A DNA stretch of 64,000 nt from Ophioceras dolichostomum (lineage: Eukaryota > Ascomycota > Sordariomycetes > Magnaporthales > Ophioceraceae): the NCBI GenBank assembly GCA_003049485.1, contig PYST01000021.1, forward strand, positions 124,001-188,000, written 5' to 3'. Positions within the stretch are counted from its first letter, which is position 1. Every line of letters starts with the position of its first letter. The translations under genes and the position numbers were made by a program. Below the pieces are notes generated by a model. That model searched no databases and was not told the origin of the DNA. It saw only the letters and a list, made by a program, of their open reading frames with translations. This document shows positions 1 to 11,523 of this stretch, in pieces.

Positions 1-1248
1 CGGGCGAACGGGAAGACCCGGTGGACCACCTGCACCAGCTGCTCGATGATGACGTAGTAGAGCGAGTCGGTGTCCATATAGTTCGCGATCCAGGGGAACA
101 GAGGCAGAGGCGGGGGCGCGCTGCCCGGGTCATGGCGCGAGTCGATACCGCGGTAGAAGTCGTACGCTACGCCTAGAACCAAGGGCAGCAAGAGCACGGC
201 GAACGAGACGACCGTGACGGCGGCGATGGCCAGCAGCCGGGGTAGGTTGAGCCGCGGGAACACGCAAACTCCCAGCAGGTAGGCGAAGACGCTGAAGGCA
301 TAGTACAGAGCCATCTGCTTGAAGCCCAGGGCGGCGACGAAGAAGACCGAGGCCCACAGCATCCTCCCCGCAAGCATGCTAGACATGCTGGCAAGCACGA
401 AACCCAGCATGATGGTGTTATATTGGAAATGGACGTGGTCGATGAGGATCGTGGCGGGCTGCATGAGAATGGCCACCAGGGCGATCGAGGCTGTCCAAGT
501 GGGCACGCCGTTGAGCCGGCCGAAGCGGCGGACAAACACGACAGCGGCCGGGATGTAGATCAGATACTCCGACACGATCACAGTGGCGCGCATGAAGATC
601 TTGAGCGTCGGGTCATCGGACCCCCGTGACGAGAAAAGCGCGAACCAGGACGGGTTGATGAGCGAGCCGATCATGCCCAGCAGCCAGCTATGGTATGCCG
701 TCAGGGGTGGGTAGTCGAGCCCCCACCACTGTAGGTCGTGGAAGTACCATTGCGACACGGGGAGTTGCGTGGTCACCTCCATCCAGTGTCGTTGCGCCTC
801 GTAGTCTCCGAACATCGGCGGTTTGAGGAAGCCTATAGATAGGGAGGTAGGTAGGCAGGAACGAAACCGGCAGAAAGAGTTAGTATCGTCTTGCTTGTTG
901 TACAGGCGACCCTGTCCAAATCTCGAGCGAAGCAAACGGCCGTCCCCGTGTCCAATCCTTCTTGTCACACGTACCGGAGTAGCCCCAGAGGCCAGCGGCC
1001 CATCTGAACACGCCCACGATGATCAGCGTGAGGGTCAGGATCTCCCACTGAGACGCGGAGCCGCGAGCTGGCCACAGAAAGGCCGCCAGCGGGAAGGTCG
1101 GCACGCGGACGAGGGCTTCTGGCTTGGTCTTCCTGGGAGTCGCCGGCTGAGAAGGGGAAGGTTGGCCGCTGCCGCCGGCGCCATCGCCCTCGGCTCTCTT
1201 CGCTTTTCGCCGCGGCTTATGCGGTGAAGGAGAAGCTGGCCCGGCCAT
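1..1248 (-). CDS. ALG6: ALG6 dolichyl-P-Glc:Man9GlcNAc2-PP-dolichol alpha-1,3-glucosyltransferase, 5' part
   Basis: This gene encodes the ER membrane enzyme that adds the first glucose to the lipid-linked N-glycan precursor, using dolichyl-phosphate glucose. Exon 1 is 975-1248 and exon 2 runs from 832 to the window edge; the intron (833-974) has a GTACGT donor and a TATAG acceptor. Across the junction the protein reads WGYSG-FLKPPMFGDYEAQRHWM, the ALG6/ALG8 luminal signature with its acidic catalytic-loop region. The motif WWGLDYPPLTAYHSWLLG follows; the WGLDYPPLTAY form separates ALG6 from ALG8. HFQYNTIMLG and several hydrophobic membrane segments come next. The N-terminal ~45 residues are basic and Pro/Ser-rich. 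The C-terminus lies beyond base 1; the last visible residues (VFPFA) match the family's RLFPFAR region. Identification is firm; only the C-terminal part is missing. Confidence 0.93.
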
Positions 1249-1942
1249 AGCTGCCGCTGCCGCTGCTGCTGAGGCTGCTGCTACGCTACTGTGGACCGGC
1301 TTAAGGGGAGATTGAGTTGGATTGGGGCCTGTCGCTCATCGGGGAGCGAAAGAGAAAAGGCCGAAATATGGAAGATTGGGATAGAGCTACAGCTCAAGCT
1401 CGAATGGTGTGTGAAGTTGAAATTGACAGCTCGCGTTTTTATGGGTCCTAGCTTTAGCAGTTGGAGTGGGGTACAGAAGACGGGGTCGCTAAGTTCTAAG
1501 GGTCAATTGGTGTACAGGGGTTCGCTTCCAGGCGCTGTGATGTCACGGCGCAACTGAACAGCTTGAGGCGACAGGCACCATTGGGAGCTCCCTGCATGCC
1601 ATTCATCCCATTGACCTTCCGTGCGCTCGTCTCCTCCGATGTTTGAGCCACATGATGTCTGAGACCGGCATGAATAATAGCAGTGTACAATACACACATC
1701 TTGAGGACGCTGGCTCGGAACTGGGAGCCCGAGATGCTCTCATCTGTCCTCGCCTTTTCCGAGACGCCCCACCAGAGAGGCATGGGCGTTGCTGGGCGGA
1801 CCCGTCTCAACCCCTCCATCCATGCCAAGCAACCTTCACCCTCATCTCATCCAAGCTGCCAGCTAACTGGCAACTAAGATATTCCTGTCTACAGATCATA
1901 GACAAGACAAACGAACGACATTGACTAGCGACTCCTTCTGCC
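1249..1942. promoter_or_regulatory. Divergent intergenic region between ALG6 and palC
   Basis: The two start codons face away from each other across 694 bp, so both promoters must lie here. A GCCAAG hexamer at about 1826 fits the PacC core GCCARG and is about 115 bp upstream of palC. A six-base match is weak evidence for control by pH. No other gene is seen. Confidence 0.5.
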
Positions 1943-3625
1943 ATGCCGTACCCCTTCGTGCTGCCGACGACCTCGGCCTTCGCCTTCTCGTCGTGCATCA
2001 ACTGCGAGACGCACCCCTCGCTGCCCCTCAACGCGAGCACCTACCGCGGGGTCGTGCGCGACACCCTCAAGAAGCACAAGCGCCTGCCTCCCCCAGCGCA
2101 AGCCTCGAACCTCCCTCTAGTAGTGTCCAGCCTCACAGACTACCTGCGCTACCTCCTCGCTATAGTCAATTCCGGACCCGGATACGGAGGCGCTGGCGCC
2201 GCCAAGGATGTGGTTGTCTCATCCAAGGGAGCGCCTCCCGCGATCGAGTGGCGGCCCACCCTCTCCGATGGCGCCGCAGTCTCCGTGCCAGGCCGAGAGC
2301 CGCTCCGCGTCAAAGTGACGTCCCTAGAGCACGAGGTCTTCTTCGCGCTCAACACCCTCGCCACGGCCCTCAGCCTCCAGGGCCGCGCCGCGCTGCAGCC
2401 CCTCTACGTGACCACCGTCGCGCCGCCCGGCCCGGAGCAGCGCCACGCCGCCCTCGCCGGCGCGACGAAGCTGCTCCTCGGCGCCGCCTCAATCTACGAC
2501 TACCTCTCCTCCCGCAGCTCATCATCATCAGTCTCAGTCTCCACAGCATCACCACTACCACCTCCTCCCTGCCCAGACATCACCCCCTCAACAATCGCAG
2601 CCCAGCGCGCCCTCGCCCTCGCAGAAGCCACCCTGCTCGCCGTGCTCAAGGACGACCCCTACCCCGCCGTCGTGGCGCAAGGCCGCAACGCCCTCGACAG
2701 GGACTGGATGTTCCGCGCGCCCGAGATCCCGAAAGTGCGCGCACACCTGTTCGCGCGCCTGTGCCTCGCAGCGTCGGAGCACGCCGCGCAGGCGTCGTCG
2801 CTGTGCCAGGGCGGTGGCGGCGGCGCGAAGGGCGGTGGCGGGAGCCTCAGCTCCGCGTTCGTGCGGTACATCGAGGACCTGCGTCGGACGGCGCGCGCGA
2901 AGGCGTGTCGGTTCTTCGGGATCGACGCCGACCTGGGCGGGAAGACGGGCGAGGCGATCGGATGGTTGCGGGCGGGCCTGCAGGAGCTGGGCGTCGAGTC
3001 GCGCGAGGGGGGAGGGAGGAAAGGTTCTGGTAGTGGGAGTGGTGGTGGAGGAGGATTCGCGGGGCTCGGGGGGAGGTTGAAGAAGGAGTGGGGCGAGAAG
3101 CGCGAGGACAAGAAGGTCGAGAGGGGGGCGAGCTGGGGGGCGGATGCTGGGAGGGCGGAGGAGACGAGGGTTATTGAGATGCTGGATGCGAAGTGGTCGA
3201 AGCAAAACGACACGGTGAGTGTGCTCTGCTCTATGCGATCCTACTCGGGTCCGCTCCAATCGCAACTCTTACGAGTTGTTGGGGGCTGGGAGGACTCTAT
3301 ATGTTGGTCGCTGCTGATGCTAATGCAACTTTCATCCTATCAGATAAACACACAGCTTGTCCCAGCGCCAGGAACACTTCTGGCCCAGATGCCCTCAGGT
3401 CGGGACATCCACACCGTGCAGCCCTACAAGCCTCCTACCCTCGAACCATCGGTCCTCGAGGCGATGCGCGCTCCACCAGAGAGATGTGACGAGTTTGGCG
3501 GCGGCGGCGATGGATCGAGCTCCGAGGACGAAGACAGCAAAGATCTCCGGTCCAACCCCATAGGCGCGTTTCCAGGGACCAGGGATGAATACGGGAGGGC
3601 AGCGAGTAGTAACTCTTACTATTAG
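1943..3625 (+). CDS. palC: PalC, BRO1-domain pH-response regulator
   Basis: PalC links the ambient-pH signalling complex to ESCRT-III (Vps32) at the plasma membrane and is needed for processing of PacC/Rim101. Exons are 1943-3214 and 3344-3625 (517 aa). The intron 3215-3343 has a GTGAGT donor and a CAG acceptor. The start MPYPFVLPTTSAFAFSS is typical of PalC. The BRO1-like helical region covers roughly residues 1-330. A Gly/Ser-rich linker follows, then the conserved C-terminal stretch MPSGRDIHTVQPYKPP, which distinguishes PalC from PalA and Bro1. The intron is 129 nt (43 codons) and contains no in-frame stop, so an unspliced message would still encode a full-length protein with a 43-residue insert. 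Confidence 0.92.
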   Translation: MPYPFVLPTTSAFAFSSCINCETHPSLPLNASTYRGVVRDTLKKHKRLPPPAQASNLPLVVSSLTDYLRYLLAIVNSGPGYGGAGAAKDVVVSSKGAPPAIEWRPTLSDGAAVSVPGREPLRVKVTSLEHEVFFALNTLATALSLQGRAALQPLYVTTVAPPGPEQRHAALAGATKLLLGAASIYDYLSSRSSSSSVSVSTASPLPPPPCPDITPSTIAAQRALALAEATLLAVLKDDPYPAVVAQGRNALDRDWMFRAPEIPKVRAHLFARLCLAASEHAAQASSLCQGGGGGAKGGGGSLSSAFVRYIEDLRRTARAKACRFFGIDADLGGKTGEAIGWLRAGLQELGVESREGGGRKGSGSGSGGGGGFAGLGGRLKKEWGEKREDKKVERGASWGADAGRAEETRVIEMLDAKWSKQNDTVSVLCSMRSYSGPLQSQLLRVVGGWEDSICWSLLMLMQLSSYQINTQLVPAPGTLLAQMPSGRDIHTVQPYKPPTLEPSVLEAMRAPPERCDEFGGGGDGSSSEDEDSKDLRSNPIGAFPGTRDEYGRAASSNSYY

Positions 3626-3966
3626 CTACCTACCTATCTAGAAACCGTCACATCTTTCATCGCCGTGTGCTATGTAAGCGTATGTGTTGTAGCCTGGATA
3701 GTTCCCTGTAAGCATGTGTATGGATACGCCTAGGCAGGATACGCCTTTTCCCCGAAGAATCTGGCTGTTATGGGGGCCTTTGAAATTCAATTGAACGACC
3801 AAAGACTAAAAACACAAGCCGCCCCTGAAAAGGAATGTGGGCGGATGGGGGTATACTGAGTGGTGAGATGACCGGGTTTTCCATACAACGCCGCAAGGTG
3901 AGCCTCACTGAACTTCATGTGCCAGAAGCCGTCCTAATCTCATCCGTCTCGGGGCCTATTGGTTAC
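3626..3966. other. Convergent intergenic region, palC / Zn2Cys6 regulator
   Basis: 341 bp between two converging 3' ends. It holds 3' UTR and terminator sequence. A CTACCTACCTATC tract lies directly after the palC stop. Nothing else is seen. Confidence 0.6.
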
Positions 3967-5638
3967 CTAAATAATCACTAGGTGCTCGATCGATGTGCGC
4001 GCCATCTCCAAGATTCTCTGGCAGTTGTGCTTCTCGCCGGGAGGGAGGATCATGTGGCCGACGTGGTGTGGGTCTTTAAGCTGTCCGGTCGCGTATAGTT
4101 CACTGCTCGGAGAAGCTTTTGGTTAGAACATACTTAAGGGCAAAACTAAGGGGACGGAGCAGGCATGTATAGCTACTCACTCCAAATAGGCGTGCCTCAT
4201 CCTCGACCTCTCCTCCAGCTGCTCGATGATGTCTTTCAGCCCGACATGGCGTATCGCCGCTCTGCAGCTCATGCTCATGCTCTCACGGCCACTCGAGTTC
4301 ACCCCGTAGACATCAACGCGAAGCAGCGCCCTGACCGTGGTCCTCCAAGCACCGGGCTCCATCGGCTGCCCCGTTATCGTCGCGGCCAGGGTGCAAGACT
4401 CGTGGCCGAGCCTCCCCCACAGGCCGCCGTAGTCGTGCAGGGCGAAGGGGATCCTGCGCCGCTCCTCGGTCGCGCGGCGCGCCTCCTCGTCGATCATGGG
4501 CAGGATGCGGTTGTACGCGTTCGCGATGGAGGGGAGGAGGGCGCCGAGCATCATCAGGTTCTGGAACGCCTGCACCGACGGGCGGAAGTTCGGGTCGATG
4601 AAGTTGGGCGGCGAGCACGTCGGGCACTCGGTCACGAGGTGGGCGGTGCGGGCGGCGTTGCGGGCGCACGCCATGGCCGGGCCGACCTCGATGGGAAGGT
4701 TCTGCAGGGAGTCCAGCGCGAGGTAGATCTTCGCGAGGCAGGGGCAGACCACGTTGGGGAACGTGGCCGGGTTCGCGGGCGGCAGGGGCTTCGGGCTGCT
4801 GTCGGAGCCGGAGCTCGTGGAGTGGGGCGGGGACAGCTCTGGGATGGCATCGGGACCAACCAGCCCACCGCCTAAAGCGCCGCTTGCGGGTCCTGTTGCG
4901 GCCAAGCACGACGGCGGTGCCGCTGTAGGGTGATGGAGGTGTAAAGGATTGAAGTGGTTGTTGTGGTGCTGGAGGATGGCCTGCTGTTCGACGCTGCTCA
5001 AGTCCCGTTGCTGCTGCTGCTCCGGGATCGGCGCATCATAATGTGGCGAAGATCCGGCTGCATGGCCACCGGGATAAGTGTCGTCGAAGCTCACGTTGCC
5101 GAAGTCAAACCACTGGCCGTCAGGGGCGGCCGGAACCGGCCTCTGGGACTGGGGTCCCGAGACCGCAGCGTCGGACCAGCCTGGGCCAAGCAGGTCGAGG
5201 AGGTTGAACTCGACGGAGGGATCCGGGTCGATGAAAGAGAGGTCCGGCATGCCCGGATCTCCGAATTGTGCTACGGTTCCTTCTTGCTCCCCAGTCGTCT
5301 CCTCACCAGCTACCTCAACGTGTGGTCTCTTCCTTGGCCTGCCCATCGGTTTCTGTGGGGAGTAGTGACACAATATGCCCTCCCGCTTGCATCTAGCGCA
5401 TCCATCGGGCTCCTTGGAACACGCCAGCTTCCGGGTTCCTGAACGAAAAGGTGTTAGTGGGTCCTTTTGTTCAGGTTTTGCGCAATCTCCATGTACAGAT
5501 GACCAGAGAGACCGGCTGGAGCGAGCGGGATTACGCACGGCACTCATCGCAAGCACGATGCTTGGGCTGGCCGCCTCCACTATTAGGGCTGACCCGGCCG
5601 CCACCACCGACGGCGGCTGTCGTCGCATTCGGGTTCAT
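3967..5638 (-). CDS. Zn(II)2Cys6 transcription factor
   Basis: A fungal binuclear zinc-cluster regulator whose target is unknown. I assembled three exons: 5539-5638, 4181-5438 and 3967-4102 (497 aa). The introns have GTGCGT and GTGAGT donors and both junctions keep the frame. The zinc cluster (about residues 28-58) is split by the first intron: HRACDEC / RTRKLACSK, then CARCKREGILC, giving all six cysteines. GRPRKRP follows immediately and resembles an AT-hook core. The middle is rich in Gln, Pro and Ser. A Cys-containing segment (FPNVVCPCLAKIYLAL, then ECPTCSPP) lies in the C-terminal half, as in AflR-like C6 proteins of unknown role. A shorter model starting inside the first intron would lose half the zinc cluster and is rejected. 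Confidence 0.85.
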
Positions 5639-6781
5639 GCTGCGTGCAAAAGTTTCGGCAGGACGTGCGCCCGTGGGTGGAGGTGAAGAAATACGAATGA
5701 GGAGAGAGTCGAGTCGGAGAAAAAACTAAATGTCTCCGAGGACGCTTTATTATTTGACAAATGCGAGGCGGGTGGCAGGTCGGTCGGCAGTCCGAGGCTA
5801 GGCGCTGGAAGAAAAATAGGGGCCACGGCGCCGGATCCTGCACGAATGGGGAATAAAACGGCCGCCTGGCGGGATTCCAAAACTGCGACGCTGCGCTAGT
5901 AGCGGCCTGGTTTGGGAATGTATACCTAACCAGCTAACTTCTCTTTTAGGTTCGACTAGAGGCTGACGCTAACACTAACAGCAGTCGAAGAAGGAATTAC
6001 GGAGGAGGGAGATGAGGAGGGGAGGATGATGGCAAGGCTCGGCCGGCGTGCCGGATTACAACCTCTAGGGAGTATTGTTAAGCAGAGTGGAATTATTCAA
6101 ACGGGTTGTAAGTACGTTTACGCGTGCTCCAAGCCAAAGGATTCAGTTCCTGGCACACCTTAATATGATAGGTATTGTTCTGGGCTGATCGCTGATGCCT
6201 CCCTATCGCACGCTGACAGGATCGATCTGCACAGCAAGGTGAAGGCAGATGTTGTTTCTTGTTCTGTTTTGCTCCACGACCTTCCAGCTCAACAGTGCGA
6301 ACAAATGTGCCAACTTCACCTTGCCCAGTTGAGAAGCTGAAGAATAATCTGTCAGAGCCAAGGCTTCATTACCCGAGCGTCGCGTATGGAGTCTCGCATC
6401 CCGGCGCCATTATGCACGAGGGGACCACATGGATCGAAGGCGTGCTCTGCTCAGAAAGATTACCGTTATGGTGAGCTGGCATGATCCATTTCGACCTTTG
6501 CTCATCCCAGCATCGAGTTTAAAACAAGACAAGAGCCATTCGTGAGACCGCTGCAAATATATGTCAGCAGTTGTGAAGTCTTCGCCGGATTCACGGCCCC
6601 GCTTTAGCTTTTGACCCCACTGCCGAAAGGCGGTGAGGGAGCTGGTTCTCCAATTCCCCGCCATACGGATGGCAGAAAAAGAAAAAAAAACTTGAAGAGT
6701 GTCAGGTCCGGTCCGTGAGAGACAAGTCAAATCAGATCAGGTCTAGCATCATATAGAGGCGACCAACAACACAGCGACGGA
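5639..6781. promoter_or_regulatory. Divergent intergenic region, Zn2Cys6 regulator / ERB1
   Basis: 1.14 kb between two divergent start codons. It must hold both promoters and 5' leaders. No coding sequence or recognisable RNA gene is seen. Confidence 0.5.
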
Positions 6782-9235
6782 ATGGCTCCAGGGACCTCAG
6801 ATCGGAAGCGCAAGCTTCCCACCAAACCTTCTGAGGAATCAGACGACGAAATTGTCGAGGGGCTCTTGGATGGTGCGCTCTCTCAAAGTGAGGACGAGGA
6901 GGATGAGGACTTTCTAGGGAGTGGCGAAGATGAGGGCAGCGATGAAGAAGATGAAGACGAAGACGAAGAAGACCAGGAGGAAGACGGAGATGAGGATGAG
7001 GACGATCTGCAGAGCGAGGACCTTCCATCCGATGCCGAGGAGGATGAATTGTTGAAGAGGATCATGGACGCTGAGCAGGCTGCCAAAGTCGACGGCGAAG
7101 ACGACTCGGCAGACAATAAGCAAGAGAACGGAGAAGATGAGGAGCCTGTCCAGAACTATAGGGTTGTCGAGGACGCCAATGGTGGTGTTCGCTATGTCTA
7201 CGACGAAATCGACCCCATCTACGACTCAGACGACACCGACGCCCAGGGGAACGAGAACACCATTGGCGACATCCCGCTCTCCTTCTACGACTCGTACCCT
7301 CACATAGGATACACGATCGACGGCAAGAAGATCATGCGCCCTACAGAGAGGAGAGAGGCCCTCGATGCGCTCCTGGACAGCATCGAAATCCCAAGAGGCT
7401 GGACAGGCCTGACCGACCCTGCTACGGGGAAGCCCCTCGAGCTGAGCCAAGACGAGCTGGAGTTGCTCAAGAGGGTGCAGATGAACGAGATCCCTGAAGA
7501 GGGATATGACCCATATCCGGTATGTGCACTGTCCTCCCAATGTAGCGATCTCATCTCCTTGACATGCTAACCTGGCCTTGTTATAAAGGACATGGTCGAG
7601 TATTTCACCAGCATCGAAGAGAAAATGCCCCTGAGCGCCGCCCCCGAGCCGAAGCGCAGATTTGTCCCCTCCAAACACGAGGCCAAGCGCGTCATGAAGC
7701 TGGTTCGTGCCATCAGGGAGGGTCGTATCGCACCATATAAGCCCCCAGAAGAGCGCGAGCGCGAGGAAGCCGAGAAGGAGGAGACCTACTTCGACATCTG
7801 GCAGGACGAGCAGCCCCGTGCGCCACACGTAATGCACATCGCAATGCCAAAGCTCGCCCCACCAGGCTACGATATGAGCTACAATCCGCCGCCAGAATAC
7901 CTGCCTACGAAGGCCGAGAAGGAGGCATGGGAGAAGACGGACCCGGAGGAGAGGGAGAAGGAGTACCTCCCCCGGTCCTACGACGCCCTGAGGAAGGTTC
8001 CTGGCTACGATACTTTTGTCAAGGAGCGTTTCGAGAGGTGTTTGGATCTCTACCTCGCACCTAGAGTGCGCAGGAACAGGCTAAACATCGACCCGGCCTC
8101 GCTGTTGCCAAAGCTCCCGCGCCCGGAGGAGCTCAAGCCGTTCCCCAGCGTCTGCCAGACCATATTCCGTGGCCACGAGGGCCGCGTCCGGACATTATCC
8201 GTCGATCCCGCGGGAGAATGGTTAGCAACAGGTGGCGACGATGGCCATATTCGTATCTGGGAGATAGTCACCGGCCGCCAGGTGTGGAGGGTGAAGCTCA
8301 GCAGCGAGGACGCAGTGGACTGTGTCCGGTGGCGGCCGACAAGGGACGCACTTATCCTCGCGGCAGCTGCGGGCGAGGATATCTTCCTGGTGGTGCCGCC
8401 AGACATCGACCCGGAGCTGGAGCAGGCCAGTCGGGCAATCGTCGACGCCGGTTTCGGCGGACACGCGGCTCCCGCCAACGGCGCCAAGCCACCGACCACG
8501 GCTGATGGCAAGCCCGTCACGCCGGCGGCAAAGTGGGCCCGTCCCGGCGCCAGGCTCGAGGACGAGGGCGTCCTGCTCAAGATCACAATGCACAGCCCAG
8601 TCAAAACGATCAGCTGGCACAGGAGAGGCGACCATTTCTGCACCGTTTCGCCGTCCGGCCAGCGCCGCTCCGTCGCCGTGCACACCCTCAGCAAACACCT
8701 CACCCAGATCCCTTTCCGCCGCCTCTCCGGCCTCGCGCAGGTGGCGCACTTCCACCCGTCGCGCCCGCTCTTCTTCGTTGCCACGCAGCGGGCCATTAGA
8801 TGTTACGACCTGCAACGCCTCGAGCTCGTCAAGGTCATCCAGCCCGGCGCGAGGTGGATCTCGTCCTTCGACCTGCACCCAGGCGGCGACAACCTGGTGG
8901 TCGGCTCCTACGACAGGCGCCTGCTCTGGCACGACCTCGACTTGTCGAGCCGGCCCTACAAGACGATGCGCTTCCACCCGCAGGCGATCCGCGCCGTGAA
9001 GTTCCACAAGGGCGGGCTGCCGCTGTTCGCGGACGCGAGCGACGACGGCACGTTACAAATCTTCCATGGCAAGGTCGTCAGCGACCTGATGGAAAACCCT
9101 ACCATCGTGCCGTTGAAGTCTTTGAAGGGCCACATGGTCGTCAGCGCCTTGGGAGTCATGGATGTGGACTGGCACCCGACCGAGCCGTTTTGCTTATCAG
9201 CTGGTGCGGATGGAACTTCTCGTTTGTGGATGTAA
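6782..9235 (+). CDS. ERB1: ERB1/BOP1 ribosome biogenesis protein
   Basis: Erb1 is the scaffold of the nucleolar PeBoW (Nop7-Erb1-Ytm1) complex, needed for 27S pre-rRNA processing and 60S subunit assembly. Exons are 6782-7519 and 7589-9235 (794 aa). The 69-nt intron has a GTATGT donor and a TGCTAAC branch point. The N-terminal ~110 residues are strongly acidic. The BOP1 N-terminal domain follows (IPLSFYDSYPHIGYTIDG onward, about residues 150-430). A C-terminal WD40 propeller begins at FRGHEGRVRTLSVDP near residue 440 and ends with LSAGADGTSRLWM. Length and domain order match the family. Confidence 0.96.
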
Positions 9236-10728
9236 AACGCATGTACGAGGCGAGCCTGAACCTGTGTTGTGTACATAGAGGGGTGTGGCAGAGTATGGTT
9301 GGTTGGCAGTGTGCGTGAGGACAAACAAGCACCAGCGGCGCCAGCATATTTGTTTGTTTACCCCCTGCCAACAGCAGCCCAACCTGAAAACCCGACCCAG
9401 TGGTACGGGCGCTTCGGTCTAGAATCAGAGATAGATGAAGGACGGAAATACCAACATGCAATCAGTTCGTCCAAAGCTCACACCCTCTCTCCATCATCAC
9501 ACCAGTTGCCCATTGGCCTTCTGATGCATCCACTCACCCAGCACGTGGGGTGTCGAATGAAGCCAAGCTATTATATATAAGGAAGGCCTCCTCAATAAGG
9601 AATAGCTTTCCCTGAGCTGAATCGAGTTGCCGAATAGACCTGAAGGCTTTTGGGGGTTTCTGCACTTTTCCGGCAGACTGCCTGCCTGAAAGGGAGCATT
9701 TTACCAGCCCGACCAGCCCATTTCTTTTTGCTTTCTCCCTTATTTGGTGTTGGGATCCCCTCTCTACCTCCTTGAGACATTTATCTCTCTCTCTCTCTCT
9801 CTCTCTCTTACAACTGTTCTCGAAAATAAAACCCTCATTCTTAGTCCAAGTCTAGTTATCCCGGCGAAAATCTTTCCTGACTCTCTCCCAATAGTCCTGG
9901 CGTTGCTGTCACGCTTACTCCATCCTCACTTAGGTGTCGCCCGACTTACACGAAGATGACACGCGGCTCTGCACAGGCAAGGCAAGGCGAGGCATTGTTT
10001 TTGATTTGATGCAAACGAGCAAAGGGATCGAAAACTTTTCTGGATCACCATTCACCAAAACGACAAACAAGAAGACGACCCCCGAAGTGGGACGCCAAGA
10101 GACAAGAGAGGAGCGATTTGCCATTTCCGACAACCCCGGTGCCGAGTGTCCGATCTTGGGCGGATCGTGTCGATGACGAAGACGATGACGCTTTTCGCCA
10201 TTGGACAACTCGGCCCGGCCCGACCCGAGCGATACCCAATTCCCAACCATAAAAGAGACAAAAGAGATCTTTTCGACGAGGATGATGTGACCCCACCCCC
10301 CAAGAGGTGGCCCCAGAGGAGCCGAGGCAGAGACGGTGTGTTGGGTTGGTGAGGTATTTGGTATCCAGGTGAGAGACAACGTGTTCCTTTTGTCCGTCTA
10401 TGCCTTCCCATCCCGGTCCATGTCATGTTATGCATACTATCCATGTTCGTACCTTATCGTACTATTTGTATCCAACTACACGGGCAGTCAAGTGTAGTCA
10501 GTTGGCTACCCGTGAGTGCGGGACCTTTCAAAACCAGGAGAAATCCTGGAAAAAAGAAAAGAGGTCCAAAAAAAAGGGAAAATGAGGGGGGAAATCAAGT
10601 GAAAAGCAAACGAAGCGACAGTGGAAGGAAAGCAAGAAGCAACCTATAGAAGTCAAGAAGATGTCGATTGGATGACGACCATCTCAGGTCGGGCCGGGAG
10701 CCTTTCACCGGCTCTCCCTTGCCAATTC
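9236..10728. other. Convergent intergenic region downstream of ERB1
   Basis: 1.5 kb between ERB1 and the hypothetical gene that converges on it. It includes a TC microsatellite and several short overlapping open frames with no conserved look. I see no supportable gene. Confidence 0.5.
9784..9808. repeat. (TC)n microsatellite
   Basis: An uninterrupted 25-bp TC dinucleotide run in the ERB1 downstream region. Confidence 0.95.
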
Positions 10729-11523
10729 TTACATCTTCTTCTTGATGGCACCTCCATGGGCACCACCACCACCGTGCGGGCCCCTCTTTATCTTCGGCGC
10801 GTCGGCGCCAGTGGGGAACGCGGAGGCGGAGGCAGCGGCGGCGGCAGCAGCAGCAGCAGCAGCAGGGCCGTCGTTGTCCTCAAGGCTCAGGGGCTCCTCG
10901 CCGTCGAGGCTGATGACCTCAGCGTACGTGTTGAACTGGCAGGCCATGTTCTCAAACTTAGCGCCAGCGCCCACCACGACGTCGCTCGAGGGGTGCTCGG
11001 AGAGGGCCTCGCTGGCGCGTCCCTCGGAGCTGATATGAGTGCTGCTCGCGGGCCCGTCGGCGGCCGCGGTGTCGTCCTGCGTCTCGACGACGTCCGAGCC
11101 GGCAGGGGGCGGCGGCGAGTATCCCCCGGCGGCGTCGACGAAGGGCAGCCTGGCGGAGGACTCGCACCACCAGGCGACGACGGCGGCATGCTGGTTGAGG
11201 TTGTGGCGGGGCAGGTTCTCGGCGGTCGGCGGGGCCACCATTTTGGCGATTAGAATGGGCAGCTGCTTGCCCGCGACGGCCGTGGCAGCCGAGAAGGGCT
11301 TGGTCTGGCCTCCTCCATCCTCATTCTTGCAGCGGATCGTGGGATCGGTCGGTCCCGTCGTGTTGGAGGGAGGAGGGGTGGGGGTTTTGGTCACCAAGAC
11401 GAAGTCTTCCTCGACGGTGGTGGAAGCGATTTGCTCGGATGCCAGGTTGTCCTCGTTGTATTGAGGTTTCCTCTTATGGTCGTTCTCGACAGCATGGGGC
11501 TTGGAGGGAGCGAGAGGGGCCAT
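10729..11523 (-). CDS. Low-complexity hypothetical protein
   Basis: A 264-aa frame that I do not recognise. I chose the ATG at 11523 (MAPLAPSKPHAVENDHKRKP) because the in-frame sequence upstream is Ser/Leu/Pro-rich, derives from a CT/GA-rich tract and looks like a 5' leader; the frame is nevertheless open back to 12015. A central segment (about residues 95-130, with MVAPPTAENLPRHN and AWWCESSARLPF) is the most protein-like part and may be an ordered core. A poly-Ala run of about 12 residues and a basic Gly/Lys tail ending IKKKM close the protein. No membrane segment or catalytic motif is seen. Coding status is probable, function unknown. Confidence 0.5.
   Translation of the reverse strand: MAPLAPSKPHAVENDHKRKPQYNEDNLASEQIASTTVEEDFVLVTKTPTPPPSNTTGPTDPTIRCKNEDGGGQTKPFSAATAVAGKQLPILIAKMVAPPTAENLPRHNLNQHAAVVAWWCESSARLPFVDAAGGYSPPPPAGSDVVETQDDTAAADGPASSTHISSEGRASEALSEHPSSDVVVGAGAKFENMACQFNTYAEVISLDGEEPLSLEDNDGPAAAAAAAAAAASASAFPTGADAPKIKRGPHGGGGAHGGAIKKKM

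Noticed and set aside
4177..5628. 483-aa single-exon version of the Zn2Cys6 gene
   Set aside because: Its N-terminus is translated intron and destroys the first half of the zinc cluster; the three-exon model restores CDEC and a proper C-terminus.
9934..10444. Several 70-150 aa frames between ERB1 and the hypothetical gene
   Set aside because: They overlap one another on both strands and show no conserved motif or splice structure.
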